The notes: generated by a model from the letters alone, not told the origin. Counted from the stretch's first letter, positions 10,466 through 20,970 are shown. The stretch: 64,000 nucleotides of DNA from Plotosus lineatus (GCA_024760905.1 CM045729.1:10059580-10123579); one strand, 5' to 3'. Numbers and translations: made by a program.

Positions 10466-10626
10466 ATGTGACTTTTCCACGAATTTGCAGAATTCAGATT
10501 TTTTCAATGGCCCAGTTAAAAAAAAAAATCAAAATTTTCCACGCCAAATATGTCAAAATAATCTTTTCCGCTTTTATTCCGTTCCGAGTTTTGCATAAAA
10601 TGACCGCTCTTGAAACATAACTGCTG

Positions 10627-10654
10627 ATTGGCTGATGGCTTTCTAATAGCCAAT
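10627..10654. promoter_or_regulatory. Pair of inverted CCAAT boxes
   Basis: ATTGG at 10627-10631 and CCAAT at 10650-10654, about 65-90 bases upstream of the first ATG in the next exon-like segment. Closely paired CCAAT boxes bind NF-Y and are common in vertebrate, often cell-cycle, promoters. Function here is inferred from spacing only. Confidence 0.3.
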
Positions 10655-10718
10655 CACTGATGTTGAAACACGCACGTAGACATTCGCACCACTTCCGATC
10701 TGTCCAGATATCAAAAGC

Positions 10719-10962
10719 ATGTCAGGGAAAGAGAAAAAAGATTCTGCTCGAATCAAAGAAATAGACAAAATCGTGAAAAACAATTTTAGGTGGGAATGGA
10801 TGGGAAAAGAAAGCATTCAATTGCCGGAACATTTGGTGTTCAAGCGAAGAACCCAGAATCTTACGGACTTAACTCTTTGTTTGCAGTTCGACCAGAAACT
10901 TCCGTGCAAAGAAAAGAGCCAGTGAAACAATCAGTTCCTGTCACAAGATCGAGGAGTAAATT
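10719..10962 (+). pseudogene. Exon-like segment of an unidentified basic protein
   Basis: Two overlapping frames look coding. One starts at 10719 (MSGKEKKDSARIKEIDKIVK). The other starts at the ATG at 10796 and reads MDGKRKHSIAGTFGVQAK ... SVPVTRSRSKLL, directly after an acceptor-like caattttag. The better protein-like sequence switches frame, so either an intron boundary or a one-base indel is present. Serine/lysine/arginine-rich with a VTRSRSK motif; I do not recognise the family. A basic segment at about 11558-15512, split by the Gypsy element, may belong to it. It could equally be a chance frame. Confidence 0.3.
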
Positions 10963-11007
10963 ATTGTGAATGCATGCATGTTTTAGGTCTAGGACGTTCA
11001 TATATGG

Positions 11008-11340
11008 GCAGTGGTGGTCTAGTGGTATAAGGCACCGGATCGCTGATCCAAAGGTTGGGGGTTCGTGTCCCACTCTCCACAAGGTTGTCACTGTCCCCCC
11101 CAGTGCAGCTAACTGGGTTATCAAAGGCCGGCCATGTCTCTCACTGTCTATGGTGTGATGCATGTAAAAGAACCATTGCTGACTTTCGACAAGAGTAGGC
11201 TGCAAAGCCGTCAGCGTGTTTCCGCCCTGCGATGGCCTGGCGAGCTGTCCAGGGTGTACTCTGCCCTCGCCCTGAGTTGGCTGGGATGGGCACCTAATTA
11301 GGATGAAGCGGTTACAGAAAATGAACTGAACTGAATGTTC
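11008..11340 (+). mobile_element. tRNA-derived SINE with L2-like tail, near full length
   Basis: tRNA-like head with box A TGGTCTAGTGGTATAAGGC and box B GGTTCGTGTCC, then a shared body (caaaggccggccatgtctct, aaccattgctgactttcg), then a tail (tgggatgggcacctaattag, gatgaagcggttacagaaaa). The tail is the L2-like type, unlike the copies at 3825 and 39263. Confidence 0.8.
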
Positions 11341-11611
11341 ATGTGTTTATTCTGTGAACTGAATCAAATGAGCCGACTCGATGGTCACTGAACCATTTTT
11401 CTGCTGTTTAGAATAAATAAATTATTGCCGCATTAACGCAAGAGTTTTTCGTGATTAACTGATGTAAATAGGCATTGTTATTAATTGTTTCTGAACAGCA
11501 GCGGGAGTGTGTGCTCGTGTAATTAGCTCATTAATATTGGAAATGTAAAAATATGAATCTTAGACTCGACCGAAACGCCTCAGCATCCAGAAAAACAAAC
11601 TTTCGAAGGCA

Positions 11612-11616
11612 GCCTC
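11612..11616. repeat. 5-bp target site duplication (left) of the Gypsy element
   Basis: GCCTC directly before the 5' LTR, repeated at 15435-15439 directly after the 3' LTR. Confidence 0.85.
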
Positions 11617-11746
11617 TGTCATGTCGTCATAAACGGAACCGGAAGTAATAATAAAGCGAGTGGTCTTGAAACCAAAGTTGTGTGTGTGTCTTCACGTGTT
11701 AGAGCAGTTGTAGAAGCCGTATTGATCGCAAGCAGGAGGGTTTACA
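11617..11746 (+). repeat. 5' LTR
   Basis: 130 bases, TGTC...TTACA. It contains aataaag at about 11650, a possible polyadenylation signal, and a TG run. Very short for a Gypsy LTR. Confidence 0.88.
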
Positions 11747-11806
11747 TTGGCGACGAGGATAAATATCTCACGAAGAAGACATAAACATTAGAACTGTGAC
11801 AGTTTA

Positions 11807-13351
11807 GTGAAAATGGCAGAACTAAATGATGTTCGTGGCATGTCTGCATTCAACCTCTCCGGCGATGCTAGTGCTGTTAGCATTCGGTGGAAAGCATGGA
11901 TAGAGGAATTTGAGGCATGCGCTGATAGTAAAGCACTATTTGTTGTGGAAGGAAGGGCAGATAATCAGGCACAGAGGCATTCATTACTGCTGTATACAGC
12001 GGGAGCTGGACTTAGAAGTGTTTTCAAAACTCTGCCAGACCGGGGTGAGTCTCAAGAATATTTTCAGGCAATAACTGCTCTGAAGACACACTTGACTGTG
12101 AAACCAAACATAATTTATCAATGCCACATCTTCAGAAAAATGAAGCAAACTGATGAAACTGTGTCACAGTATGTCACTAGATTACGTGCAGCAGCTGAGG
12201 GCTGTGGTTACAATGATGTTGACGACCAAATTCGTGATCAGGTGGTGGAAAACTGCAAGTCTGACCAGTTGAGACGTAAGTTCCTGGAAAAGGGAGATGA
12301 ACTTTCATTCAGCTTAATGTTGAAAATGTCTGCAACGTTTGAAGCTGTTGAAGAACAGATGAAAGAAATGAATGTAAAAGGGGGCCAATGTAAACGTGTT
12401 CAAAGAATAAAGGAACATAAATCAGTCAAATACAGTCAGAAGACAGGGCAAAACGATAATGCCTGTTTCTATTGTGGAAAAGTCGGTCACTATGGTAGAG
12501 AGCCGACCTGTCCAGCAAGAGGTCAACAGTGTCAAAGGTGTAAGGGATTTGATCACTTTGCTTCAAAGTGTTACACTGACTCATCCAGAAAACCCCGCAC
12601 AAAAGAAAACGGGATAAAAAGTGGCTTTAGTAACAGGAAAAATGGTAGGAAACCACATGGCCGTAGCGCTGTAAAGCACTTGGAGGCTGAGAAGGTGAAT
12701 AGTGATAGTGAAGAGCAGGAAAGTGAAAGGTATGTTTTCAGCATGAGAAGTAATGTGCACAGAATGAACAGAGTGAGGAGTGATAGCAGTGAAGTCATTC
12801 CCGTGTCAGTGGGTGGAGTTGATATGGACATTATTGTTGACTCTGGCAACGATAGCAACATCATCGACTGTGATTTGTGGAACTACCTGAAGTCGAAGAG
12901 TATCAAATGTGTGTCGAAGAAAGGAGGTAGGCAGTTGTTTCCATATGCCAGTTCAACATCACTGAAAACCCTGGGAACATTCAATGCAGAAATTGTAGCT
13001 GGGAATTACAGGGCAGATGCTTGGTTCACTGTGATAGATGGCAGTGCAGAACCAATTCTCAGCAAGGAAACCGCTATGAAACTTGTCGCACTAAAGATTG
13101 GAATGAATATCAACTCAGTGCGTTCCTTGCCAGAGATTCCCAACTGTCTGAACAAGTACCCTGATGTATTCCATGGACGAGGAAAAATGAAAAGTAGGCA
13201 GATCAAGCTTAAAATTAATCCTGAAATAAAGCCGATCGCTCAACCAATGCAACGCGTCCCGTTTGGGCTGCGTGAAAAGGTCAAAGCCAAAGTTCAAGAG
13301 CTCATTGCAAAAGACATCATTGAGCCAGTTGAAGAACCTATACTACTATAG
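11807..13351 (+). pseudogene. Gypsy gag-protease with the first residues of RT
   Basis: 514-codon open frame from ATG 11807. Gag occupies about residues 1-280, with two zinc knuckles: C220-x2-C-x4-H-x6-C, which has an unusual last spacing, and a canonical C-x2-C-x4-H-x4-C shortly after. The protease active site is at about residue 345 (IIVDSGND), an Asp-Ser-Gly form. Near residues 470-510 the sequence FGLREKVKAKVQELI is the conserved lead-in to RT. The frame then ends where the RT core should begin, at about 13340. Gag packages RNA and protease matures the polyprotein. Confidence 0.85.
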
Positions 13352-13756
13352 AGTAACCGCGAAGACCAAAGTCATAGCAGACGCCAGTCCTGTTGGTCTC
13401 GGAGCGGTCCTGGCACAAAAACGAACCGATGCAAATTGGCGAATCATCTCATATGCAAGTCGTTCACTCAGCAATGTAGAACGCAGGTATTCACAGACTG
13501 AAAAAGCTCTCGCCTTAGTTTGGGCGTGTGAGAAGTTTCATCCATACATATATGGGATATCTTTTGAGCTGGTCACTGACCACAAGCCTTTACTCTACTC
13601 CTCACCAAAATCGAAACCTTGCGCTAGGATAAAGCGTTGGGTCCTGCGTCTGCAACAGTACGACTTCAAATTTGTGTATGCACCAGGGAAGAGCAACATT
13701 GCTGATCCACTGTCCAGATTGTTGAAGGAACGGTTTGTGAAACCGTTAGCCATTTC
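13352..13756 (+). pseudogene. Gypsy RNase H domain
   Basis: Plus frame reading KVIADASPVGLGAVLAQK, YSQTEKALALVWACEKF, ELVTDHKPLLY and the tether-like YAPGKSNIADPLSRL. Catalytic Asp and Glu residues of RNase H are in place. It follows the RT deletion within about 20 bases. Confidence 0.88.
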
Positions 13757-13831
13757 ATGTAGTGCTGAAAAGTATGTGAGGTTTGTTGCAGTGAACGCAA
13801 CGCCTCAGGCTGTTACGATGAGCTGGAAATT

Positions 13832-14925
13832 GTGCGACAGTGTATCGATTCTGGTGATTGGAATCATTGCGAATTGAAGCAGTCTGTGATTGTGAGTTCA
13901 GAATTGTGTTGTGGAGGGAAGATGGTGCTGCGAGGTAGTCGCATAGTAATTCCCAAGTGTTTGAGACCCAGAGTCTTGTCACGAGCACATGAAGGGCATC
14001 TTGGTGTTGTGGGCACGAAACAGAATTTGAGATCTAAACTGTGGTGGCCGAACATGGATAAGGAGGTGGAAAAGTTCTGTAAAACATGTCATGGTTGTCA
14101 GTTGGTAAGCAAGCCAAGTCCTCCAGAACCGATTCAGACCACAGTGCTCCCTTCAAAGCCTTGGGAGAACTTAGCAATGGATTTCTTGGGGCCATTACCT
14201 TCAGGTGAATCAATCCTAGTTGTTCTTGACTATTACAGTCAATATTATGAATACAAGGTCATGCAATCAACCACTGCACAGAAAACTGTAGCATGTTCTC
14301 CAGACATGGGTTACCGGTATCAATCCACTCCGACAACGGTCCTCAGTTTATATCAGAGACAATGAGAGACTATCTCAGGGACAATGGCATTGAACACCAT
14401 CGTGTCATCCCTCGTTGGGCTCAAACGAATGGAGAGGTGGAGAGACAAAATCAGTCTCTTGTGAAGAGATTGAAGATTGCTCATGCAACAAAACAGAACT
14501 GGAAAGATGCATTGCAGGTATATATGTCACTCAGTACCGGGCAACGCCTCACACTGTGACGGGGAGAAGCTCAGCGGAACTATTGTTTGGAAGGAAGATG
14601 AGAACAAAGTTGCCTGTTCTCATTCCTGAATCTGTCGACTACGAGGTTCGTGATCGAGATGCTGAAAAGAAAGGACTGTCAAAGTTATATGCAGATGAAA
14701 AACGCCATGCCGTCCACTCCCAGATCGTCCCAGGAGATAAGGTGCTACTGAAAAGAGAAGACATGAGGAAGGTAGATACGCCTTACTTACCGACACCAGT
14801 CCAAGTTGTTTCCAAGACAGGAAACATGGTGACAGTGCAGAATGAGGAAGGTGCTCAGTATAAACGTAACAGTTCTCATGTGAAACCGTATCAGTCAGAC
14901 AGAAAATCTGTCTGAACCAGAGCAT
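13832..14925 (+). pseudogene. Gypsy integrase, frameshifted
   Basis: Zinc-binding HHCC region (AHEGHLGVVG ... CKTCHGC) and first catalytic Asp (AMDFLGPLP) lie in one frame to about 14300. The second Asp (HSDNGPQF) and Glu (TNGEVERQ) lie in the next frame from 14293, and the C-terminal part (KLPVLIPESVDYEVRDRDAE, DKVLLKRED) in a third from about 14415. At least two frame changes inactivate it. Confidence 0.85.
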
Positions 14926-15302
14926 GCAGACAGTGTCCAAGTTGAGGACAATGAAAGGTGCCAAACAGAGACTATGAACCTCAGGAGATCGAACAGACAA
15001 AAGTCTGTCCCAAAGAAGTTTGATGACTTTGTGATGCTTGACTCGTCAGGAAGTTCACCAGTATTCATCATTACGCTGATGTTTTCTAGTCAATGATGCT
15101 GAGAGTTAGTTTGCATGTGTAGAACCTGAAGTAATTCTTAAGTATTTGTTTATAAACTATTTCATAGTTTAGAGGTTTGATTTGCGAGTTCATATTTATC
15201 CAGAATTGACATTTATTTTTGGATGTTTTAAGCTATTTAAGTTATTTGTTGTATTATTTGATGTGACGAAGTATTAACTGCATTTCTCTGAAAAGGGAGG
15301 GA

Positions 15303-15434
15303 TGTCGTGTTGTCATAAACGGAACCGGAAGTATTAATAAAGCGAGTGGTCTTGAAACAGAAGTTGTGTGTGTGAGTCTTCACGTGTTAGAGCGGTTATA
15401 AAAGCCGTATTGACAGCAAGCAGGAGGGTTTACA
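15303..15434 (+). repeat. 3' LTR
   Basis: 132 bases, TGTC...TTACA, preceded by a purine-rich tract (gaaaagggagggatg) that serves as polypurine tract. Followed by the GCCTC duplication. Confidence 0.88.
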
Positions 15435-15875
15435 GCCTCTAGAAGGACAGTTCAGGCTGCACAAAAGGAAACAAGAAAGTGCCATGCGAAAGCACTGAAG
15501 ACAAAGAAACATTAATTCAAAAAAACTTATGTCATGTATAGCATGTCATGTGTATAGTTTGTTTCCAGATTGTGTTGAAAGACAATGACTGTTCATAATA
15601 GTGTTGTGAGGCAGGACATATCTATAAGAGTGACTATTTGATTTGTGACTGTGACACTTGGTGATGGAATCACACATGATAAACGCACAAGTTGAGGTAT
15701 AGTATGTGTATCGAGATTAGAAATTAAACTTTCTAGATCCCTTCAGTGTCATGAAATGGGATTTTTTTCCCTTCTGAAATACTTAAAACCGAGGAGCAGA
15801 CCCCTGGCTGATTTTCAGATATTTTGGTAATGGTCAAATCACATGCCTGTGAAGATGATGATATATATATATATA
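15435..15875. other. Gypsy right flank, no established gene
   Basis: If the Gypsy is removed, the sequence before 11616 and after 15439 joins into a basic open frame (about 42 codons, KRLSIQKNKLSKAAS ... KALKTKKH, stop at about 15512). It may be an exon of the unidentified basic protein, split by the insertion. The remainder is AT-rich with nothing recognised. Confidence 0.35.
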
Positions 15876-15972
15876 TATTCATTTTCGGAACCACTTAATC
15901 CTAATTAGGGTCACGGGAAGGCAGTGGGCAGAGTACACCCTGAACAGCTCACCAGGACATCACAGAGCCATT
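15876..15972 (-). mobile_element. SINE 3' tail fragment (L2-like tail)
   Basis: cattttcggaaccacttaat and ctaattagggtcacggg match the tail of the SINEs at 50006 and 58250. Only the tail and a little body remain. Confidence 0.6.
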
Positions 15973-16100
15973 AAAAACATATATAAATATACAATGAATA
16001 CCATCTTTAATTTCCAATTTGTGTAAAAAAAATCCTCAATTTTTAGTCCATTGTTCGAGATCAGTTTTTAATATGACTGTGTCCTTCCGCTTGGGCGATG

Positions 16101-16337
16101 TCACGGGGTCCAGGAAATGACCTGGATGGCGGTGGCTGCTGCGTTCTTTATGATGGAGGCTGGGTGGTTGAGGCGCCTCCAGCTGAGGGAGATTGCGGAT
16201 TCGTCGTGTACGGGCGTTTGGGGCATGGGCCAGACAGGTGAGTGCACGGAGAGCATTAGCACTCGATGCTATGTCCTCACTATCCACCAAACGCAGCAGA
16301 GGAGGAATAGCACCGGCTTCCAGAGCCTGATATTTAC
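16101..16337 (-). pseudogene. rsph14: rsph14 exon 5 with +1 frameshift
   Basis: Begins KYQALEAGAIPPLLRLVDSE, then NALRALTCLAHAPNA and NLPQLEA. After this the family sequence continues in the next frame as NHPASIIKNAAATAIQVISW and a TGA at 16101-16103. As it stands, the first frame runs on to a stop at 16036 with an unrelated tail. Confidence 0.8.
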
Positions 16338-16403
16338 CTGCACAACATATACACAGGAAATGATCAAACAGGTCTCTTCCAACTCAGAGACATGAAAGAG
16401 AGC

Positions 16404-16408
<5 letters not shown>

Positions 16409-16473
<65 letters not shown>
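16409..16473. repeat. TG/CA microsatellite filling rsph14 intron 4
   Basis: About 32 units, ending two bases from the exon 4 donor. Intron 4 is only 138 bases, so the array is nearly half of it. Confidence 0.93.
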
Positions 16474-16475
16474 AC

Positions 16476-16612
16476 CTCGGGTAATGACTGTGATGTACAT
16501 CAGGGTTCCTGCAGCGTTGGCTCTGACCTCTTTGTCTTCATCAGAGAGTAGCTTTACCAACACGGGGACAACGTTCTCCTCACACACCTTCACCTTCCCC
16601 TCAGTGGGGACA
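16476..16612 (-). CDS. rsph14: rsph14 exon 4
   Basis: 137 bases: VPTEGKVKVCEENVVPVLVK, then RANAAGTLMYITVITRG. Acceptor TTCAG. The donor is GTCCAC, and from its fourth base on the intron is a CA array of about 63 bases; this is a poor match to the GTRAGT consensus. Confidence 0.87.
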
Positions 16613-16858
16613 CTGAACAAGGAACAATCGTTAAAAGAGGATGAGAAGAAGACGGTTTTAAAAGGGAGTAAAATAAAGGAGTGGAGAGATGGATGAGAAG
16701 TGGAGGAGAAGAAGAGGATAAAAGAAAAGAGAGATTAAAAAGAAAGACAGAGAGAGACAGTGAGAGTGCGAGAGAGATTGCATGTGTGAGGGAGTGAGAG
16801 AAAGACACGGAGATACAGCGAAAGATGTATATAAAGAAAGAAAGAAAGAGGAATACAG

Positions 16859-16861
<3 letters not shown>

Positions 16862-16935
<74 letters not shown>

Positions 16936-17006
16936 TTGAAAGAGAGAAAGACATGGAGATACAGCGAAAGATGTATATAAAGAAAGACAGAGGAATACAG
17001 AGAGAA

Positions 17007-17066
<60 letters not shown>

Positions 17067-17363
17067 TGTGTATTTGAAAGAGTGAGAGACAGGAGAGAGC
17101 AAGAGAGAGTCTGTGAGAAATAGAGACAGAGAGAAAGAGAGTGCAGGAGAGGTGAAGAAGAAAGAGCTAGAAAGAGCAAGTGTGTGTGAGAGAAAGACAG
17201 GGAGGGACAGTGCAAAAGAAGATATAGAGACAGTGTGAAAAAGGGAAGGAGGCAGAGAGAAAGAGTGCATGCGCATGTGTAAGGGAAAGAGAGTGCATGA
17301 GTCAGAGAGAGAGAAACAGAGAGGGAGGGGGAGAGAAAGAGGGAGGGGGAGAGGGAGAGGGGG

Positions 17364-17395
<32 letters not shown>
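16862..17395. repeat. TG and GA arrays in rsph14 intron 3
   Basis: TG units at 16863-16933 and GA-rich arrays to 17395, with two near-identical ~60-base blocks (16795-16860 and 16940-17000, both with ggagatacagcgaaagatg). Open frames here are simple-sequence artefacts. Confidence 0.9.
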
Positions 17396-17435
17396 CACTA
17401 GAAAAAGAGGTGTGTCAGTGGTGGGTGGAGCTCAC

Positions 17436-17780
17436 CTGACAACCATCATAGCAGAGGAGGCAGCGCGGCGGATGGGTGTAGACAGGTGCTGTCGCTGCCT
17501 CTTCAGGATCGGCACAACGTCGCTGGCCAGCGCGGTACGAGCGTCCTGTCTGACACAGGAGCGCAGCGTATACAGGATAAGCTCCCTGATGTCCTTGTAC
17601 TCCGTCGGGATCTTCATCACAAGCTTCGGCACCAGACCAAGAGACACCATACACTCCACAGCCGTCGGAATCTCCGACATCATCTTTAACACACGGTGCA
17701 CGTTCACACGGCAGGCGATCTCCGGCTCATCCAGAAGCTCCAGCAGAGGCTTGAGGGCATTGCACCGTAGAACCACGTCC
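17436..17780 (-). CDS. rsph14: rsph14 exon 3
   Basis: 345 bases covering about 115 residues, from DVVLRCNALKPLLELLDEPE through DIRELILYTLRSCVRQDA to SAMMVV. Contains two to three armadillo repeats. Acceptor GTGCAG, donor GTGAGC. Confidence 0.9.
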
Positions 17781-17886
17781 CTGCACACGGATATCTCAGA
17801 TAAACACTGGAAATGGGTACCCATGACTCATCGCAGTGTCTCCATGTCTCAAGTGCGTTAATGATAAGATGTTTGGAGCGACTCAC

Positions 17887-17989
17887 CTCCCCACGCTGTG
17901 TCTCACCAGCTGATGACGCACTTCAGTTGTTTTAATCCTCACCAAGACGTCGTTGTCCTTCAGCAACACCGTCAGTCTTTCTAAACAAC
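17887..17989 (-). CDS. rsph14: rsph14 exon 2
   Basis: 103 bases: [20 protein letters not shown] and [11 protein letters not shown]. Acceptor TTTTCAG, donor GTGAGT. An armadillo-type repeat. It is too short to appear as a long open frame, but the phases join exons 1 and 3 exactly. Confidence 0.85.
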
Positions 17990-18042
17990 CTGAAAACCAT
18001 CCAAGGAAGAAATCAACGCAAGGTCACACCTCGTCAATTCCG

Positions 18043-18210
18043 TAAGGCATTTGGCAGACACCCTTATCCACAGCAACTTACAACTGAGGGTTAAGGGCCT
18101 TGCTCAAGGGCCAAACACTGCCAGCATGTTGCTGCTGGGACTTGAACCCCAACCATTGGAACCTTTTGATCAGTAACCCAGAACCTTACCCTCTGTGCCA
18201 CCAAATTCAC
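18043..18210. repeat. Fish interspersed repeat (tRNA-like body)
   Basis: catttggcagacacccttat, agcaacttacaactga and gggacttgaacccc form a repeat also seen at 22030-22200 and 23150-23330. It is in rsph14 intron 1. Confidence 0.6.
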
Positions 18211-18214
18211 CATG

Positions 18215-18362
18215 AAGTTTTTACCATAAAACTAAGGTCAGGGGTTCAAACCCCGCTATCACCGGGTATTCACTGCTGTCCCCCCAGTGCAGCTAAATGG
18301 GTTATCAAAGGCCGGCCATGTCTCTGACTGTCTATGGATTTTCTTGTAAAAGAACCATTGGT
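18215..18362 (+). mobile_element. SINE fragment (first family)
   Basis: Body piece with gtgcagctaaatgggttatc and caaaggccggccatgtctct, ending at aaagaaccattg; tRNA head degraded and tail missing. Confidence 0.65.
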
Positions 18363-18364
18363 TC

Positions 18365-18690
18365 GTGACTATTAACCCTGAGATCGCAAGTTTGAATCCA
18401 GGTTAATCCACAGCCGCCTGTGACAGCGAGCCCTTGGGAGCCAACTGGCTGAGCTCTCATGTGGGAGGGACAGCATACACTCACTTCACTGTCACTCAGA
18501 GCGATCTCCAGCCAATCGTAGGCGTCTGTGAACTCATTCATTAGAGGGGTCGAATAGCGCTTTCCCTCTGAGTGTGTTGGACCGCAACTGAAATACTCAG
18601 CGCAACAGTTCAAACAGAGGCAGGTGGTTAGCATTGTATATCACGGAGGGGGTGTGCGCATGCTTTCACCCCTCCCTGGTCGATGATAGG
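18365..18690. repeat. Interspersed repeat shared with 48640-48885
   Basis: Shared landmarks are tccctctgagtgtgttgga, the ggcgtgtgcatgctttt-type end and cccctccctg. Probably a third SINE-like family; its LINE partner is not identified. Confidence 0.5.
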
Positions 18691-18789
18691 GAAGGCAATA
18701 CCTGATGGGTGGGAATTGGATACGAATAAATTAGGGAGCAAAATGGGGGTGAAATCAAAATAGGATCATCACTGACATTCGCTAAGAGT

Positions 18790-19080
18790 ATGTTCCTCAT
18801 TCCTTCATTTTCTAACCAGCTTAACAGTAATAAGGGCAACAGAGAGGCTGGCCACCACAGGGCCAACACACACACCGAGGGGTAATTTGGAACCGCCAAT
18901 TAGACAACTGTGCATATTTTTGGAAAGCGGAAAGACACTGGACAATCTGGAAGAAACCCATGAAAGCATGGGAAGAACATGCAAACGCCACGCAGAAACG
19001 CCCCGAGCCCAAGAGGCAAACCCAGGACATTCTTGCTGTGAGGTGGACATGCTGACCACTGCCGTGCTACCTATTTTAGC
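18790..19080 (-). mobile_element. tRNA-derived SINE (second family)
   Basis: Minus strand head GGTAGCACGGCAGTGGTCAGC, box-B-like GGTTTGCCTCTT, body with gtttgcatgttcttcccatg and an L2-like tail ending atgaaggaatg. In rsph14 intron 1. Confidence 0.68.
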
Positions 19081-19089
19081 CTTAAGTTG

Positions 19090-19395
19090 CTGAATCCTAT
19101 TCGGGTTGCGGATCGATCTCAGCACACACTTGGCCAAGATCGGGTACACCCTGAATAGCTCACCAGACCATCACAGAGCCAACAGATACACAACCACTGA
19201 CACTCACGCTCACACCCCGGGGCAATCTGGAACAGAGAGTTAGCCTAATGTGCATGTCTTTGGACTTTGCAAGGAAACCAGAGTACCCAGAGGAAACCCA
19301 CACAAACACAGGAAGTCCAAACTCCTCAGTCTCGGGACTTGAACCCCAGGACCTTCTGGCTTTGAGACAGATGTGCTGATCATTATGCCGTCACC
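19090..19395 (-). mobile_element. tRNA-derived SINE (second family), second copy
   Basis: Head with GGGGTTCAAGTCCC box B, body, and an L2-like tail (gggtacaccctgaatagctc). It lies directly next to the Tc1 copy at 19398. Confidence 0.68.
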
Positions 19396-19397
19396 TC

Positions 19398-20876
19398 CAG
19401 TCGTGTTCAGAATAATCGCAGTGTGATTAAAAAGTGAAAAAAAGCTAAAATGCTGATAATCGCTTTTATTTCCCTCCATGCACACAAATGCATCGGGACC
19501 ACGACACGTTCGATTCCAAATCAAAACATGAAGAAAAATACATCAAATTTGTGTTTATTTCTTTAAGGAAACTGAAGAGGTGAATATAAGACTGTTAAAA
19601 AATATCAAACTGAAACCTTCAGTGTATAAACTGAAAAATGGTTTAAGATTTTTTTGAATCTCTGAACTAATATTAATTTGTATAAACAGTTTCTGAGCGC
19701 TGCTGCACATCTGGGTTGTGGAGTCACCAACTTCTGTTACCTGTGAGCAGGTGTTCCAGCCCAGGATGATCAGACCACATTCTTCTGGATTTCTTGGTTT
19801 TGCCTCAGAAGCTGCAGTTCTGATGTCGATCCACAAGTTTTCTATTGGATGAAGGTCTGGGGTTCATCCAGCATCAATCTTGTTGCTCTGGATCCAAGAT
19901 GTTTCCGTTTACTGGTGTGTTTGGGGTCATTGTCTTGTTGGAACCCATTTCAAGAGTTTTCCTGTTCACCATGAGGCAGTACGACCTCTTCAGGTGTTCT
20001 GATGGATTCAAACTGATCCATGATCCCTGGGATGTGATAAATAGGCCCGACGCCATAGTATGAGAAACATCCCCATATCACGGTGCTGGTGCCACCAGGC
20101 TTCACTGTCCTCATAGTGTACTGTGGCTTGAATTCAGTGCTTGGTGTCATCTAGGGGCCACTAGGACCAAAAAGAATAATCTTACTTTCATCAGTCCACA
20201 GAATGTCGCTCCGGTTCTCTTTATTCCAGTCAATGTGCTCTTTGGTGAATTGGAACCTCTTCACGTCTTTTTTTCAGCAGTGGGATGTTGCGGGGCTTCC
20301 TGCCGATAGCTGGACTTCATATAGGCGTCTTCTAACTGTAACAGGATTCACAGGTCATTTTAGACCTTCTCTGATCTTCCTGGAGCTGATTGGTCACTGA
20401 GTCGTTGCCATTTTAGTTCTTTTATCCATTCAAATGTTTTTTCTTCCACAGCTTTCAGGGTTTGGTGCCATTTTAAATAATTTGGATCACTTTATCTGAG
20501 CAGCCGAACATTCTCTGCTCTTTAAGTTTTCCTCTCTCCAATCAACTTTTTAATCAAGGTACGCTGTTCTTCTGAACAATGTCTTATGAACAATGTCTGG
20601 AACGACCCATTTTGCTCAGAATTTCTGAGAGAAATGTTTATAACCAGCAGGTACATTTCCCGCCTTCCGTCCTTAAATAATGACAATGATTGGCTCCTGT
20701 TTTTTAAAGAATGAATGACATCACCGATTGAACTCCATACTGATATTATTTTGAACACGCCCCTTTCAATTAGTGATTCAATTACACATAATCAGCAGCA
20801 TGCGGGTCAGGACTGTTGGTTCTGTTGGATTCTATTACTCTCCTACACCTGACTGATATTATTTTGAACACGACTG
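19398..20876 (-). mobile_element. Tc1-like transposon T2 with both terminal inverted repeats
   Basis: Left end cagtcgtgttcagaataat and right end attattttgaacacgactg are inverted repeats (19 bases, one mismatch). The minus strand holds degraded transposase (VIWGCFSYYGVGPIYHIPG). No TA duplication is visible at the edges, and homology to T1 continues past the right end. It sits in rsph14 intron 1. Confidence 0.82.
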
Positions 20877-20970
20877 TCGTTCATTACTCAGAAACTCTTC
20901 TGAATGATGTCACAGCTTTATGTTTGTCTGTTATAACGCACTGACACTGGAGACTCCTTCCATGATTCGG
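20877..20970. repeat. Flank shared with 1485-1575
   Basis: The same ~90 bases follow both Tc1 copies, up to attcggaag. Confidence 0.65.

Larger units (their letters stand above)
11617..15434 (+). mobile_element. Gypsy-type LTR retrotransposon, RT-deleted, with LTRs and target duplication
   Basis: LTRs at 11617-11746 and 15303-15434 are about 130 bases, start TG and end CA, and are about 92-95% alike by eye. A GCCTC target duplication flanks the element. The sequence following the 5' LTR (ttggcgacgaggat) sits where the primer-binding site belongs. Internal order is gag with zinc knuckles, protease, a short start of RT, RNase H and integrase; this Pol order is that of Gypsy/Metaviridae. The RT core is absent and integrase is frameshifted. 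No env-like frame exists. It would need proteins in trans to move. Confidence 0.9.

Noticed and set aside
11008..11085. tRNA gene (box A and box B present)
   Set aside because: It is the head of a SINE: the same head with body and tail occurs at 39263, 50006 and 58250, and the box B and stems are imperfect. The same applies to 57440-57520.
11617..15434. Endogenous retrovirus
   Set aside because: No envelope-like frame and Gypsy-type integrase and gag; a Metaviridae-type retrotransposon fits better.
16590..17398. Ser/Leu-rich and His/Thr-rich proteins of 228-246 residues
   Set aside because: Translations of GA and TG arrays in rsph14 intron 3, without codon-level signal.
19398..20876. Functional transposase in Tc1 copy T2
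   Set aside because: Only short degraded frames remain; both terminal repeats are present but the coding region is broken.
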